Shown piece after piece: positions 40,344 through 53,818 of a stretch of DNA of 64,000 bases; the stretch's first letter is position 1, and each line of letters starts with the position of its first letter. The stretch lies in assembly GCA_000163995.1 (NCBI GenBank), contig CM000855.1:1000677-1064676 (forward strand), given 5' to 3'. The stretch comes from Campylobacter jejuni subsp. jejuni 414 (GTDB lineage: Bacteria; Campylobacterota; Campylobacteria; Campylobacterales; Campylobacteraceae). The notes under the pieces were generated by a model that did no database searches, was not told the origin of the DNA, and saw only the letters and a list, made by a program, of their open reading frames with translations. The translations under genes and the position numbers were made by a program.

Positions 40344-42485
40344 TTAAATTTTAAGTTTAAAAATTTTAGCATCTCTAGAATTAATCACTAAATCAAATAA
40401 ATTCTTATCATAATTACCCAAAAAAAACATTTGCACATAAGCACTATTGAACATAGTTTTATCCATTAAAATAAATTGTGCATAAGGAATAGCACTATCT
40501 TTTAAATAAAAAATATAAAACTGGGCTTTATCATCAATTGGAGTGATTTTATATTCGCCTTGCTTGATAGAATTAATCTCTACGATACTATTTACAGAAA
40601 TCACACTACCACCTATTTTAAAACTTCTAAAATCATCGCTTAAAACCACTCCATTACTAAGATAAATTTCTCCATTTTTAACATCAAATGGATAAGCCGT
40701 ACTAAAAGTAAAAGGTTTATCCAAAACCCCTGTGTCTAAATTAATAAAAGAAAAACTAGCCACTGTAGAAAAAATCAAAGACATCCTAGCGGGCATATAA
40801 AGATAAATATCACGAGTTTTTGGTGTATCGATTTTAAAGTTAGGCTTTGACAAGGAAGCTAAAAACAAATCCACATTGCTTTGATTATAATCTTTCATCA
40901 TAGCCCGCAAAATATCTGTTTTTAAAATATCATTTTGCGGAGCATAAAAGCTTTTTTCTGTATATTCTACACTAAGTCTTGCCATATTAGCCACGGCTTG
41001 CTCGTCTTTACTTAAAACAAAAGACGGAAAAAAACTATCCTTACCTAAATGCTTTCCACCATCTACCAAAGTTTTCACATCGCTATAATAACGCACAGGA
41101 TAACCATAGTCCCACCAAGTCACCACATAATCCTCTCTATTAGCTATGCTTTTTAATTGATTTAATAATGATACTTCATTTTGAGAAAAAACAGTTGGCG
41201 CTTTATAATTATAAATATGAACAAACACTGGAGTTAAAGTCAAAACAGTTGCAAAAATAATACAAACATTTGAAATTGATTGATTGTATTTTTTAACCAT
41301 TATAATTTTAAACTCACTTAATAAAAAACCAAATCCTAGAGCCATTATAGGCACAGAATAAATGGTAAATCTAAGCCCTCCTTTTAAAGCTAAAAATCCA
41401 AGTACCAATATAGGTAGAGCCATAATCATACTTTTATGTTTTCTCAAAAGCCACGCAAAACCAAGCAAAGAAAACAAAAAGACAATTTCACTACCACTAA
41501 TTCTTCGCATAAATTCACTAAAATCTACATTTTCAACTTCTTGTATAGTTTGATTGACATTAAAATACATAAATCCTTGTGCTAAATTCACACTCTCATC
41601 ACTTCTAAAAATATAGAATTTAAGCTGATAAAGTATAGGATCAACCCCGCCACTTAAAATCAAAAATACTAAAGTTGCAACACCAAAAATTCCTATAATC
41701 ATAAAATTTAAGCGTTTTTCTTCTAAGGCAAATAAAGCAAAAAGTATTACTATAATAGCACTTTGATAAAACCATGCTATATTTGAAAGGGCAAGAGAAG
41801 CCAAAATCACAGCTATATAAAAAATCTTTTCTTTTCTATGGAAAATAAGTGTATAGATTAAAAAAAGACCAATTAAAGCTACATTTAAAGTATAACTTGA
41901 AGGATACCACCAAAGATAAATTCCTATAAATAACGGCAAAACAATCACTAAAAAAAAGTCTTTTTTTAAAATCATTCTCACCATGAAAAATAAAATAAAC
42001 ATAGGTAAAACAATCACTAGCATATCTGTATCATAATACCCACTCATAGTGCGATTATAATAACTATTTGCTATGCTTGCTAAAAGAGCGGCTACAAAGC
42101 CCATCAAAGGACGTTTGTATTCATTAGCCAGTAAAATAATAGGAATTACCACCAAAGAAGATAAAAAAGTACTCATGTATAAAATAATACTTTCAAAAGA
42201 AAAAGGCGTAATTTTATAAAGCCAATAAGTAAAAGTAGATAAAGAAGAACCATAATAACTCAAATCATTAGGCTGATGAAAACCTGCTATCATATCTCTT
42301 GCACCCTCAGCAAAAGCATAACCATCATTTGAAATAATCATCAATTGATTATTAAAAAAATACTCACTAAACTCGCTTGCCCACCAAATCCAATACAATC
42401 TACAAAACACACTAAAAGCATAAGCAAACAAGATCATTAAGCCCAAAATCAAATAGGGATTTTTTAAGTATTCTTTTTTTAACAT
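40344..42485 (-). CDS. pglB: Oligosaccharyltransferase PglB
   Basis: PglB moves the heptasaccharide from undecaprenyl-PP to Asn in D/E-X-N-X-S/T sequons of periplasmic proteins. The 713-residue protein has 13 membrane segments (to about residue 430) and a periplasmic C-terminal domain with the sequon-binding WWDYG in YVVTWWDYGYPVRYYSD. The N-terminal acidic metal site (FAEGARDMIAGFHQPND) and GYYDTDML are present. Sequence is close to C. jejuni PglB as I remember it, with scattered substitutions. The frame is intact. Confidence 0.97.
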   Translation of the reverse strand: MLKKEYLKNPYLILGLMILFAYAFSVFCRLYWIWWASEFSEYFFNNQLMIISNDGYAFAEGARDMIAGFHQPNDLSYYGSSLSTFTYWLYKITPFSFESIILYMSTFLSSLVVIPIILLANEYKRPLMGFVAALLASIANSYYNRTMSGYYDTDMLVIVLPMFILFFMVRMILKKDFFLVIVLPLFIGIYLWWYPSSYTLNVALIGLFLIYTLIFHRKEKIFYIAVILASLALSNIAWFYQSAIIVILFALFALEEKRLNFMIIGIFGVATLVFLILSGGVDPILYQLKFYIFRSDESVNLAQGFMYFNVNQTIQEVENVDFSEFMRRISGSEIVFLFSLLGFAWLLRKHKSMIMALPILVLGFLALKGGLRFTIYSVPIMALGFGFLLSEFKIIMVKKYNQSISNVCIIFATVLTLTPVFVHIYNYKAPTVFSQNEVSLLNQLKSIANREDYVVTWWDYGYPVRYYSDVKTLVDGGKHLGKDSFFPSFVLSKDEQAVANMARLSVEYTEKSFYAPQNDILKTDILRAMMKDYNQSNVDLFLASLSKPNFKIDTPKTRDIYLYMPARMSLIFSTVASFSFINLDTGVLDKPFTFSTAYPFDVKNGEIYLSNGVVLSDDFRSFKIGGSVISVNSIVEINSIKQGEYKITPIDDKAQFYIFYLKDSAIPYAQFILMDKTMFNSAYVQMFFLGNYDKNLFDLVINSRDAKIFKLKI

Positions 42486-42488
42486 TTC

Positions 42489-43586
42489 TTATCCTAATAA
42501 ATATTTTAAAGCATCACGTGCAATTTTTACTTTATCAAAGACCCTAGCTCTAGTCTTAGCTTTATTTTTATATGCCTTTCTTAATTTATCATCTTCAAGC
42601 ATAGTCTTTAAACCCTTAAACATAGAATTTTCATTATCCACTTCCACTAAAAGCCCAAATTCATCATCGCCAAAAAGCTCTCTTGCACCGCTTTTATGAT
42701 CAGTGCAAACCACCGCACAACCACAAGCTAAACTTTCAATTAAAACATTTGAAAAACCTTCAAATACAGAAGTAAAAGCAAAAAATTCACATTTAGCCAT
42801 ATACTTATAAGGATTATTATCAAAGCCTAAAAGCAAAACTTTTTCTTCTAAATTCAAATCTTTAATCAAAAGCAAAAGCTCATCTTTAAGCACACCTTCA
42901 CCTAAAATCACAAGTTTTAAATCTGTTTTTAATCTCGCATAAGCACGGATTAACAAAGCATGATTTTTGCCTTTATCTAACCTACCTACACTTAAAATAA
43001 ATTTATCTTTTAGAGCTATATCTTCAAGGGCTTTTTGTTCTATGCTTTCTAAATCGATAGCATTGTATAAAATTTCACATTTTTTTGGATTTATATTAAA
43101 ATTTTCTACTAAATCTTCTAAATTTCCCTTAGAATTAGGTAAGATTAAATCTGCCTTAGGATAAAGTAAAGAAATCAAAAATTTATTTGCTAAAGAATTA
43201 AAACTATTTTTCGCATACATCACACTTGGTGTTGTGCATTCGTTAATCACAAGACGGGTTTTATTTCCAAACATTCTTGCTATTAAAGCTATATAGTTAG
43301 GGCGATTTAAAAAAACGAACTCTGTATTAATGTCTAAATCTTTACAAAGTTTTTTGTATTTTAAAGCCAAAAAAGGTAGTTTTAAAAATTTCAAAATAGG
43401 ATTTTCACTAGGTTTTGAACATTCTAAAAAATGAATTTGACACTCTGGAATTTCATAAGAAATTTTATCATTCATTAAGATCAAATGTACTTCAAATTTC
43501 AAACTCAAAATAGGCAACAAAGTCGCCACAACTCTTTCAGCACCACCACTTCCTAAAGAATAAATAAAAATGCCTAATTTCTGCAT
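42489..43586 (-). CDS. pglJ: GalNAc transferase PglJ
   Basis: A GT4 glycosyltransferase of 365 residues that adds the second GalNAc (alpha-1,4). It has the N-terminal GSGGAERVVATLLPIL acceptor loop, SVGRLDKGKNHALLIRAYA and the C-terminal EX7E-type region FTSVFEGFSNVLIESLACGCAVVCTDHKSG. It acts on the cytoplasmic face of the membrane. It overlaps pglI by 13 bases. Confidence 0.94.
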   Translation of the reverse strand: MQKLGIFIYSLGSGGAERVVATLLPILSLKFEVHLILMNDKISYEIPECQIHFLECSKPSENPILKFLKLPFLALKYKKLCKDLDINTEFVFLNRPNYIALIARMFGNKTRLVINECTTPSVMYAKNSFNSLANKFLISLLYPKADLILPNSKGNLEDLVENFNINPKKCEILYNAIDLESIEQKALEDIALKDKFILSVGRLDKGKNHALLIRAYARLKTDLKLVILGEGVLKDELLLLIKDLNLEEKVLLLGFDNNPYKYMAKCEFFAFTSVFEGFSNVLIESLACGCAVVCTDHKSGARELFGDDEFGLLVEVDNENSMFKGLKTMLEDDKLRKAYKNKAKTRARVFDKVKIARDALKYLLG

Positions 43587-44495
43587 AAAGCCACCCGAAT
43601 TTTTGATAATTTTTCAATCATATTATTTGGAATTATACTTAAAATGAGTAATATCAAAGCAGGAGTATTAATTTGTATGCTCAAGCTTTTAAACAAGCAT
43701 TTATAAAGTGCTTTATAATTTTTTGCAAGTTTTGCATAGTAAGCCGCCATTTTATAATAACTTGCACAAGTTTTTTTATAGTCTTTATCCCCAGTCATTT
43801 TAAGTTCATTTTCTAAAATTTTAGCCAATTCTAAATACCCTAAATAAACCCTATGAGCGTTTTTACTAGCTCCTAAAGTTACGCTATCTTGGTTAAAAAT
43901 TCTATAAATCCTAAAAGCTTTATGAATATAAAAACTTTTCTCTTTATATAAATTCACCCAAAGTGTGGCTTCATTACCATAAAATTCTTCATTAAAACGC
44001 TTATTTTCAAGTAAAGACTTTTTAAAAATAGAAAAAAACTCCCCGCTAAATTTAGCCATTAAAAAATCTTTTTTAGAAATTTCAGTGTCTTTATCTAATC
44101 CCTTGCCACTAAATTCATTGCTTAAATTTCCTTCTTTTTCTATCAAACAATTTCCAAAAACATGAGCATAACCTTCATTTACTTTTTGCATTAAGGTGCT
44201 TAAAGCTTGAGCTAAAAGCTCATCATCATCATCTAAAAAAGTTATAAATTCACCATTTGCTTGATCTAAACCATTGTTTTTATTGCCATTTGGACCTTGC
44301 TTGTAATTTTGATTTAAAAAATACTTAATGCGATCATCATCTTTTTGTAAATTTTGTACCACGCTTTTAGTATCATCGCTAGAATTATCATCACTTACAA
44401 TAATTTCTAAGTCTTTAAAGTCTTGATTTTGTATACTTTTAATGGCCTTTTCTAGTAAAATTTGACGATTAAAAGTCGGTACTATAACAGAAAGC

Positions 44496-44503
<8 letters not shown>
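43574..44503 (-). CDS. pglI: Glucosyltransferase PglI (GT2)
   Basis: PglI adds the beta-1,3 glucose branch to the central GalNAc. The 309-residue protein opens with LSVIVPTFNRQILLEKAIKSI, and the metal motif DDDD lies in GEFITFLDDDDELLAQAL, both standard for GT2. The C-terminus has a hydrophobic amphipathic segment near LILLILSIIP. It overlaps pglH by eight bases. Confidence 0.95.
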
Positions 44504-48246
<3,743 letters not shown>

Positions 48247-48320
48247 CATCATTCCTTAATTTCAAAATTGTATCTTGCAAAGAAATTCTAATATATATTT
48301 TTTAATGCTTAATTTAATAC

Positions 48321-49115
48321 TTAAACCTGAAATTTTGAAATTTCACTTTCGCACGCTTTTACAAAAACTTCTACATAAGAATGATTTGCTTTTTTTGCAC
48401 ACAAAAAATCTCTCATATAAGAAAGAAAATGGATATAATCTTCTTCACTAACATTGCCTTTAATAAGTTCATATTTTAAAAAAAGCATATAGGTATTTAA
48501 AACATCACTTTCGCAATACTCGTGGATTTTTTCAAACTCATTTTGATAAAAAAGCTTCATCACCTCATCACCATGCACATCATATTTTCCTGGTAAACCC
48601 ACCATAGAACAAATCATATCAAGCTTCACTCCTCGCCCATTAGCCCCCAAAGACTCTAATAAATCGCAATGTTTTAATTCTGAAAATCTTGTTTTATAAT
48701 TATTCCATTTATCACTTTGCGTATCTAGATAAGTTGCTGCTTTGATATTGTATTTTAAAGCTCTTAAAACAAGAACAGGCATATCGAAATTTTTACCATT
48801 AAAACTAACTAATTTTGGCTCATAATTTTCTATGAAATTAAAAAAATTAAAAATCATTTCTTTTTCATCTTGCCCATCGATTTTATTCACTTTAATAAAT
48901 TTTCCAAAATTATTACTTAAAACTGCACAAATACTGATGATTTTATGATATGGCAAAGGCAAAAACTCGCTTCCACTTTGTTCTTTTTGCCACTGAAGTG
49001 CTTTTAAACTCACTTCCAAATCACTTCCTTTAAAATCTAAAGTTTTGCGAATAAGCTCAACATCTGGTACACTCTCACAATCAAAAACACAAATATAACC
49101 TTCATTTTTTGTCAT
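48321..49115 (-). CDS. wlaX: DnaQ-like 3'-5' exonuclease domain protein WlaX
   Basis: A 264-residue protein of the 'predicted 3'-5' exonuclease, PolB-like' group. It has the ExoI-type FDCESVPD (DxE) near the N-terminus, SFNGKNFDMPVLVLRAL in the middle and YCESDVLNTYMLFL (DxxxT/D) near the C-terminus. The substrate is unknown and there is no obvious link to glycans; it sits between the pgl and LOS loci (Cj1132c by order). I start at the ATG at 49115; the upstream ATG adds an untypical basic leader. Confidence 0.8.
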   Translation of the reverse strand: MTKNEGYICVFDCESVPDVELIRKTLDFKGSDLEVSLKALQWQKEQSGSEFLPLPYHKIISICAVLSNNFGKFIKVNKIDGQDEKEMIFNFFNFIENYEPKLVSFNGKNFDMPVLVLRALKYNIKAATYLDTQSDKWNNYKTRFSELKHCDLLESLGANGRGVKLDMICSMVGLPGKYDVHGDEVMKLFYQNEFEKIHEYCESDVLNTYMLFLKYELIKGNVSEEDYIHFLSYMRDFLCAKKANHSYVEVFVKACESEISKFQV

Positions 49116-49142
49116 TTTTAACCTTTTTTTAAATAATTTCGC

Positions 49143-49148
49143 TAAAAT
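49143..49148 (+). promoter_or_regulatory. Probable -10 box of waaC and the LOS operon
   Basis: TAAAAT within GCTAAAATCA, 33 bases before the waaC ATG, with a T-rich stretch (TTTTTTTAAATAATTT) upstream. An identical GCTAAAAT stands before waaF. Confidence 0.45.
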
Positions 49149-49180
49149 CATAACAAAAATTTTAAAATATTAGGCTTTTA

Positions 49181-50218
49181 ATGAAAATAGCAATCGTTCG
49201 TCTATCAGCACTTGGCGATATCATTCAAAGTGCTGTGACTTTGCAATTTATCAAAAATTTCAAAAAAGATATAGAAATTCATTGGTTTGTGGATGAAAAA
49301 TTTGAAGGTATACTTAAAAATCATCCTTTGATAGATAAACTCTATGCTCTGCCCTTAAAAAGAAAAAAAATTTTTTAAAAAAGTTTAAAAATTCTTCTTG
49401 AGGCAAGAAAAAACAATTACAATGCAGTGATAGATCTGCAAGGACTCATGAAATCCGCTATTGTAAGCAGAATTTTAAGTAGAAATAATTTTGGTTTTGA
49501 TAAAAATAGCCTTAAAGAAAGTTTTGCTCATAATTTTTATAATCAAAAACTTGAGTTAGATTATAATGAAAATGTATTTGTAAGGTATTTAAGTCTTGTC
49601 TCTTTCATGCTAAATGCTGACTTTAATGCTAAAAATTTAGCCTTTAAACAAGATATTTTTAATGTAGATGAAAATCTAAAGCAACTCTTAAGCAATAAAC
49701 TCAAGCTTAATGAAAATGAAAAAAATATACTCATACATGTGGGCTCTAGTGAAGAAAATAAAATCTATCCTAAAACCAAACTGGCTATACTTTGCAAACT
49801 TTTAATTAATGAATTTCAAAAAGCAAAAATTTGGCTTGCTTGGGGCAATGTAAAAGAATACGAATTTGCCAAAGAGGTTTTAAATCTTAGTGGCATTGAT
49901 GAGACACATGTAGAATTAGCACCAAAATTTAATCTTGAAGAGCTGATAGCTTTTACAAAAATGATGGATCTTGTTATAGGAAATGATAGCGGCCCAACAC
50001 ATTTGGCTTTTGCTTTAAACAAAGCATCTATCACGATCTTTGGTGCAACACCAAGCTGCCGCAATGCTTTTCAAACCCATATTAATAAAATCATTGATGC
50101 GGGTAAAAAAATCCAAAATGCTAAACATATTGATAAAAGTGATTTTTGCATCACACGCATAGAAGAAGAAGATATTTTCAAACTTGCCAAAGGCTTACTT
50201 GATGAAAAGTTGCGATAG
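49181..50218 (+). pseudogene. waaC: Heptosyltransferase I WaaC with an in-frame stop
   Basis: WaaC (GT9) adds the first heptose to Kdo of the LOS inner core. N-terminal MKIAIVRLSALGDIIQSAV and C-terminal IGNDSGPTHLAFALNKASITIFGATP are typical, 345 codons in all. A TAA at 49376-49378 interrupts the frame after LPLKRKKIF; the sequence resumes in the same frame with KSLKILLEARKNNYN. The stop lies in an A8-T6-A6 stretch (49363-49382). Because the frame does not shift, a net change of three bases, compensating indels or a substitution is needed to explain it. A real stop would leave a deep-rough LOS. The downstream part has an internal GTG at 49427 but no good ribosome site. Confidence 0.88.
49363..49382. 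repeat. A8-T6-A6 homopolymer stretch holding the waaC stop
   Basis: Twenty bases of A8, T6, A6; the stop TAA spans 49376-49378. Confidence 0.8.
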
Positions 50219-51089
50219 ATTATATCTTAGTCTTTATTATATTTTGAAATTTTTTGTTCACTTTATGCCTGATTGCATCTTGCATTTTCTAGCTTTAATT
50301 GTAGCAAGAATTACTTTTTATCTTAATAAAAAACACCGTAAAATTATCGATACAAATTTACAAATCTGTTTTCCTCAATACACGCAAAAAGAACGCAATA
50401 AGCTGTCTTTAAAAATTTATGAAAATTTTGCTCAATTTGGGATTGATTGTTTGCAAAATCAAAACACTACCAAGGAAAAAATTCTCAATAAGGTAAAATT
50501 TATCAATGAAAATTTTCTTACAGATGCCTTGGCCTTAAAGCGTCCTATTATTTTCGCAACTGCACACTATGGAAACTGGGAAATTTTAAGTCTTACTTAT
50601 GCGGCTAAATATGGTGCGATTTCCATAGTAGGAAAAAAGTTAAAAAGTGAAGTTATGTATGAAATTTTAAGCCAAAAACGCACTCAATTTGATATAGAGC
50701 TTATCGATAAAAAAGGTGGTATAAGACAAATGTTAAGCGCTTTAAAAAAAGGGCGAACTTTGGGAATTTTAACTGATCAAGATTGCACCGATAGTGAAAG
50801 CGTAAAATTAAGATTTTTTAACAAAGAAGTGAATTATCAAATGGGTGCAAGTTTTATCGCACAAAGAAGCAATGCTTTGATTATCCCTGTTTATGTTTAT
50901 AAAGAAGATAATAAATTTTGCATAGAATTTTTTAAAGCAAAAGATTCTCAAAATGCAAGTCTAGAGGAACTTACACTTTACCAAGCACAAAGTTGTGAAG
51001 AAATGATTAAAAAAAGACCTTGGGAATACTTTTTTTTCCATAGACGTTTTGCAAGTTATGATGAAGAAATTTACAAGGATGCAAAATGA
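50202..51089 (+). CDS. htrB: Lipid A acyltransferase (HtrB/LpxL family)
   Basis: Late acyltransferase that adds a secondary acyl chain to lipid A (also called waaM in C. jejuni). The 295-residue protein has an N-terminal membrane anchor (LYYILKFFVHFMPDCILHFLALIVARI), the catalytic HYGNWE (HX4E) near residue 120, and GILTDQDCTDSESVKLRFF. The ATG at 50202 overlaps the waaC end by 17 bases; the end overlaps lgtF by four. Confidence 0.93.
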   Translation: MKSCDRLYLSLYYILKFFVHFMPDCILHFLALIVARITFYLNKKHRKIIDTNLQICFPQYTQKERNKLSLKIYENFAQFGIDCLQNQNTTKEKILNKVKFINENFLTDALALKRPIIFATAHYGNWEILSLTYAAKYGAISIVGKKLKSEVMYEILSQKRTQFDIELIDKKGGIRQMLSALKKGRTLGILTDQDCTDSESVKLRFFNKEVNYQMGASFIAQRSNALIIPVYVYKEDNKFCIEFFKAKDSQNASLEELTLYQAQSCEEMIKKRPWEYFFFHRRFASYDEEIYKDAK

Positions 51090-52636
51090 ATTTAAAACAA
51101 ATAAGCGTTATTATCATCGTAAAAAATGCTGAGCAAACCTTGTTTGAGTGTTTAACTTCTTTAAAAGATTTTGATGAAATTATCTTACTTAACAATGAAA
51201 GTAGCGATAATACCCTAAAAATAACTAATGAATTTAAGAAAGATTTTACTAATTTACACATTTATCACAGTGCTTTCATAGGTTTTGGGGCTTTAAAAAA
51301 TCTTGCTTTAAGCTATGCGAAAAATGATTGGATTTTAAGCATTGATGCAGACGAAGTGCTTGAAAATGAGTGCATTAGTGAGCTCAAGAATTTAGAACTT
51401 CAAAAAGAAAACATCATTGTACTTAGTCGTAAAAATTTATATAAAGGTGAATGGATAAAGGCTTGTGGTTGGTGGCCTGATTATGTTTTAAGAATTTTTA
51501 ATAAAAATTTTACTCGTTTTAACGATAATTTAGTGCATGAAAGCCTTATTTTACCTAATGATACTAAAAAAGTTCATCTTAAAAATGGATTAAGGCATTA
51601 TGCTTTTAGAGATATTTCTCACTTGATTGATAAAATGCAGCATTACTCAAGCCTTTGGGCAAAACAAAATATACACAAAAAAAGTGGAGTTTTAAAGGCG
51701 AATTTAAGAGCTTTTTGGACTTTTTTTAGAAATTATTTTTTAAAAAGTGGCTTTTTATACGGTTACAAAGGCTTTATAATTAGCATTTGCAATGCCTTAG
51801 GAGCTTTTTTTAAATATATGAAATTATATGAACTTCAAAGGCAAAAACCAAAAACTTGTGCTTTGATCATTACAACATATAATCAAAAAGAAAGACTTAA
51901 ATTAGTGCTTGATAGTGTTAAAAATCTAGCTTTTTTACCCAATGAAGTTTTAATCGCAGATGATGGCAGCAAAGAAGATACAGCAAAGCTTATTCAAGAA
52001 TATCAAAAAGATTTTCCTTGTCCTTTAAAACACATTTGGCAAGAAGATGATGGCTTTAGGCTTAGTAAAAGTCGCAACAAAGCAATTAAAAATTCCTTAA
52101 GTGAATATATAATAGTTATTGATGGTGATATGATTTTAGAAAAAGATTTTATAAAAGAGCATTTAGAATTTGCACAAAGAAGGCTTTTTTTACAAGGTTC
52201 AAGAGTGATTTTAAACAAAAAAGAAAGTGAAAAAATCTTAAAAAATGATGATTATCGCCTAGCTTTTAATAAAAAAGATTTTAAAAGTTATAAAAATTCT
52301 TTTTTAGCTAAAATGCTTTATATCTTTTCAAAAAAAGATGAAAAAGTCTTTAAGAAAACCGCACTTATTAAAGGTATTAGAGGTTGTAATATGAGTTTTT
52401 TTAAGGCTGATTTTGATGAGCTTGATGGTTTTAATGAAAATTTTATTGGCTGGGGCAGGGAAGATAGTGAGTTTGCAGCTAGATTTTTATTTAATAAAGG
52501 TATTTTTAGACGCTTAAAATTTAAAGCTATTGCTTATCATATTTATCACGAAGAAAATAGCAAAAAAATGTTTGAAAGTAATCATCAAATTTATTTAGAC
52601 ACTATACAAAATAAAAAGATTTCTTGGTTAGGATAA
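51086..52636 (+). CDS. lgtF: Two-domain LOS glucosyltransferase LgtF
   Basis: A 516-residue protein with two GT2 domains. The first (about 1-250) has ISVIIIVKNAEQTLFECLTSL and SIDADEVLENE, like WaaE/LgtF beta-1,4-glucosyltransferases that act on HepI. The second (about 260-516) has ALIITTYNQKERLKLVLDSV, VIDGDMILEKDFI and the galactosyltransferase-like GWGREDSEFAARFLF. In C. jejuni the two-domain form adds glucose to HepI and HepII, the one-domain form to HepI only. The start overlaps htrB (ATGA). Confidence 0.9.
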   Translation: MNLKQISVIIIVKNAEQTLFECLTSLKDFDEIILLNNESSDNTLKITNEFKKDFTNLHIYHSAFIGFGALKNLALSYAKNDWILSIDADEVLENECISELKNLELQKENIIVLSRKNLYKGEWIKACGWWPDYVLRIFNKNFTRFNDNLVHESLILPNDTKKVHLKNGLRHYAFRDISHLIDKMQHYSSLWAKQNIHKKSGVLKANLRAFWTFFRNYFLKSGFLYGYKGFIISICNALGAFFKYMKLYELQRQKPKTCALIITTYNQKERLKLVLDSVKNLAFLPNEVLIADDGSKEDTAKLIQEYQKDFPCPLKHIWQEDDGFRLSKSRNKAIKNSLSEYIIVIDGDMILEKDFIKEHLEFAQRRLFLQGSRVILNKKESEKILKNDDYRLAFNKKDFKSYKNSFLAKMLYIFSKKDEKVFKKTALIKGIRGCNMSFFKADFDELDGFNENFIGWGREDSEFAARFLFNKGIFRRLKFKAIAYHIYHEENSKKMFESNHQIYLDTIQNKKISWLG

Positions 52637-52639
52637 AAA

Positions 52640-53818
52640 ATGAGAATACAACTTAAAGAGTATATCAAAAACCATATCTATTTTGGATTATTATTTAGAA
52701 TAAAAATAAATAATAAAATTATGAAAATCCTAAAACCAAATAATAAATTTTATAAAATCCAGCTCAATGATAAAAAATATAAAAAAACAGTAGCTATTCA
52801 TTTTAGTGCTGGATTAGGTGATTACTTAATGTTTCGTCCGTTTTTAAAAGAAGTTAGAAATTATTATAAAAATTATCACATTAGTATTATTGGGGAACAA
52901 AGTTTTAAAGATTTATGTTTAGAATACGACAGAGATTGCATTGATGAATTTATTTATTTTAAACAAAATATGGGTTTTAATGCTTATGTAATGCCAAATA
53001 TTAATTATGATATTTTAATTTCAGCTTTTCATAAACTACATGAAAATACAGAAAATAATGTAAATTGTATTCAAGCTAAAGAAAAAATTTGCCTTGTTTA
53101 TGGTTGCTCTGAATTAAGCTTTAATGATAGAGAACGTATTGTAAACACAGTATTTACAAAGGCTATTTACTTAAAAAATCAAGAAGATTTTCAAGCTTTA
53201 CATTACAAAGAATTTTTTGAAATTTTATTTAATAAAAAAATAGATTTTAAAATTAATTTAGAGTTAAATATACAATATTATCAAAATATTAATTTTGATT
53301 TTAATACAAAGTATGCCATTATTTTTGCAGGTTCTCAAGATAAAGCAAGAATTTGGAATGCAAAAAATTATGAAAAAGTTTGTGATTTCTTGTATAACAA
53401 ATATAGTATTATCACTTTTATAGCAGGAAATAAAAATGAAGAAAAAATTGCTAAAAAAATTATTAATTCAAAACAATACATCATCTCAATTTGCGGAAAA
53501 TATAATATAAAAGATATTGCTTATATTACTAGCAAAGCTAGATTAGTAATATCAAATGACAGTGGTGGATATCATCTAGCTTGCAATGTTAGCAAAAACA
53601 TCATTTGTATTTCCAGCGGTGCTTGTTTTGCTGAAAATATAAATTATCCACAAAAATTATTTTTAACACAAAAAAATATATCCACCCCTATTGCACAAAA
53701 AGCTTTAGAAAATAAATATTCAGAATATTGGAGATTTGATAAAAAATTATTAAATACAATAGAATCTGATGAAATTTGTAAGTTAATAGACATAAAATAC
53801 TCGAAGGAATTATTATGA
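52640..53818 (+). CDS. GT9-type (heptosyltransferase-like) LOS protein
   Basis: A 392-residue protein with a weak heptosyltransferase fold. AIHFSAGLGDYLMFRPFLKEV looks like the acceptor loop, YAIIFAGSQDKARIWNAKNYEKVCDFL is the start of the C-terminal domain, and VISNDSGGYHLACNVSKNIICISSG resembles the ADP-heptose site. The donor sugar is not predictable. Base composition is visibly more AT-rich than in lgtF, with many runs of A, which suggests transfer. It begins three bases after lgtF and overlaps the next gene by four. Confidence 0.78.
   Translation: MRIQLKEYIKNHIYFGLLFRIKINNKIMKILKPNNKFYKIQLNDKKYKKTVAIHFSAGLGDYLMFRPFLKEVRNYYKNYHISIIGEQSFKDLCLEYDRDCIDEFIYFKQNMGFNAYVMPNINYDILISAFHKLHENTENNVNCIQAKEKICLVYGCSELSFNDRERIVNTVFTKAIYLKNQEDFQALHYKEFFEILFNKKIDFKINLELNIQYYQNINFDFNTKYAIIFAGSQDKARIWNAKNYEKVCDFLYNKYSIITFIAGNKNEEKIAKKIINSKQYIISICGKYNIKDIAYITSKARLVISNDSGGYHLACNVSKNIICISSGACFAENINYPQKLFLTQKNISTPIAQKALENKYSEYWRFDKKLLNTIESDEICKLIDIKYSKELL

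Noticed and set aside
49427..50218. Separate gene starting at the internal GTG of waaC
   Set aside because: It is simply the WaaC remainder in the same frame after the stop; no ribosome site precedes the GTG.
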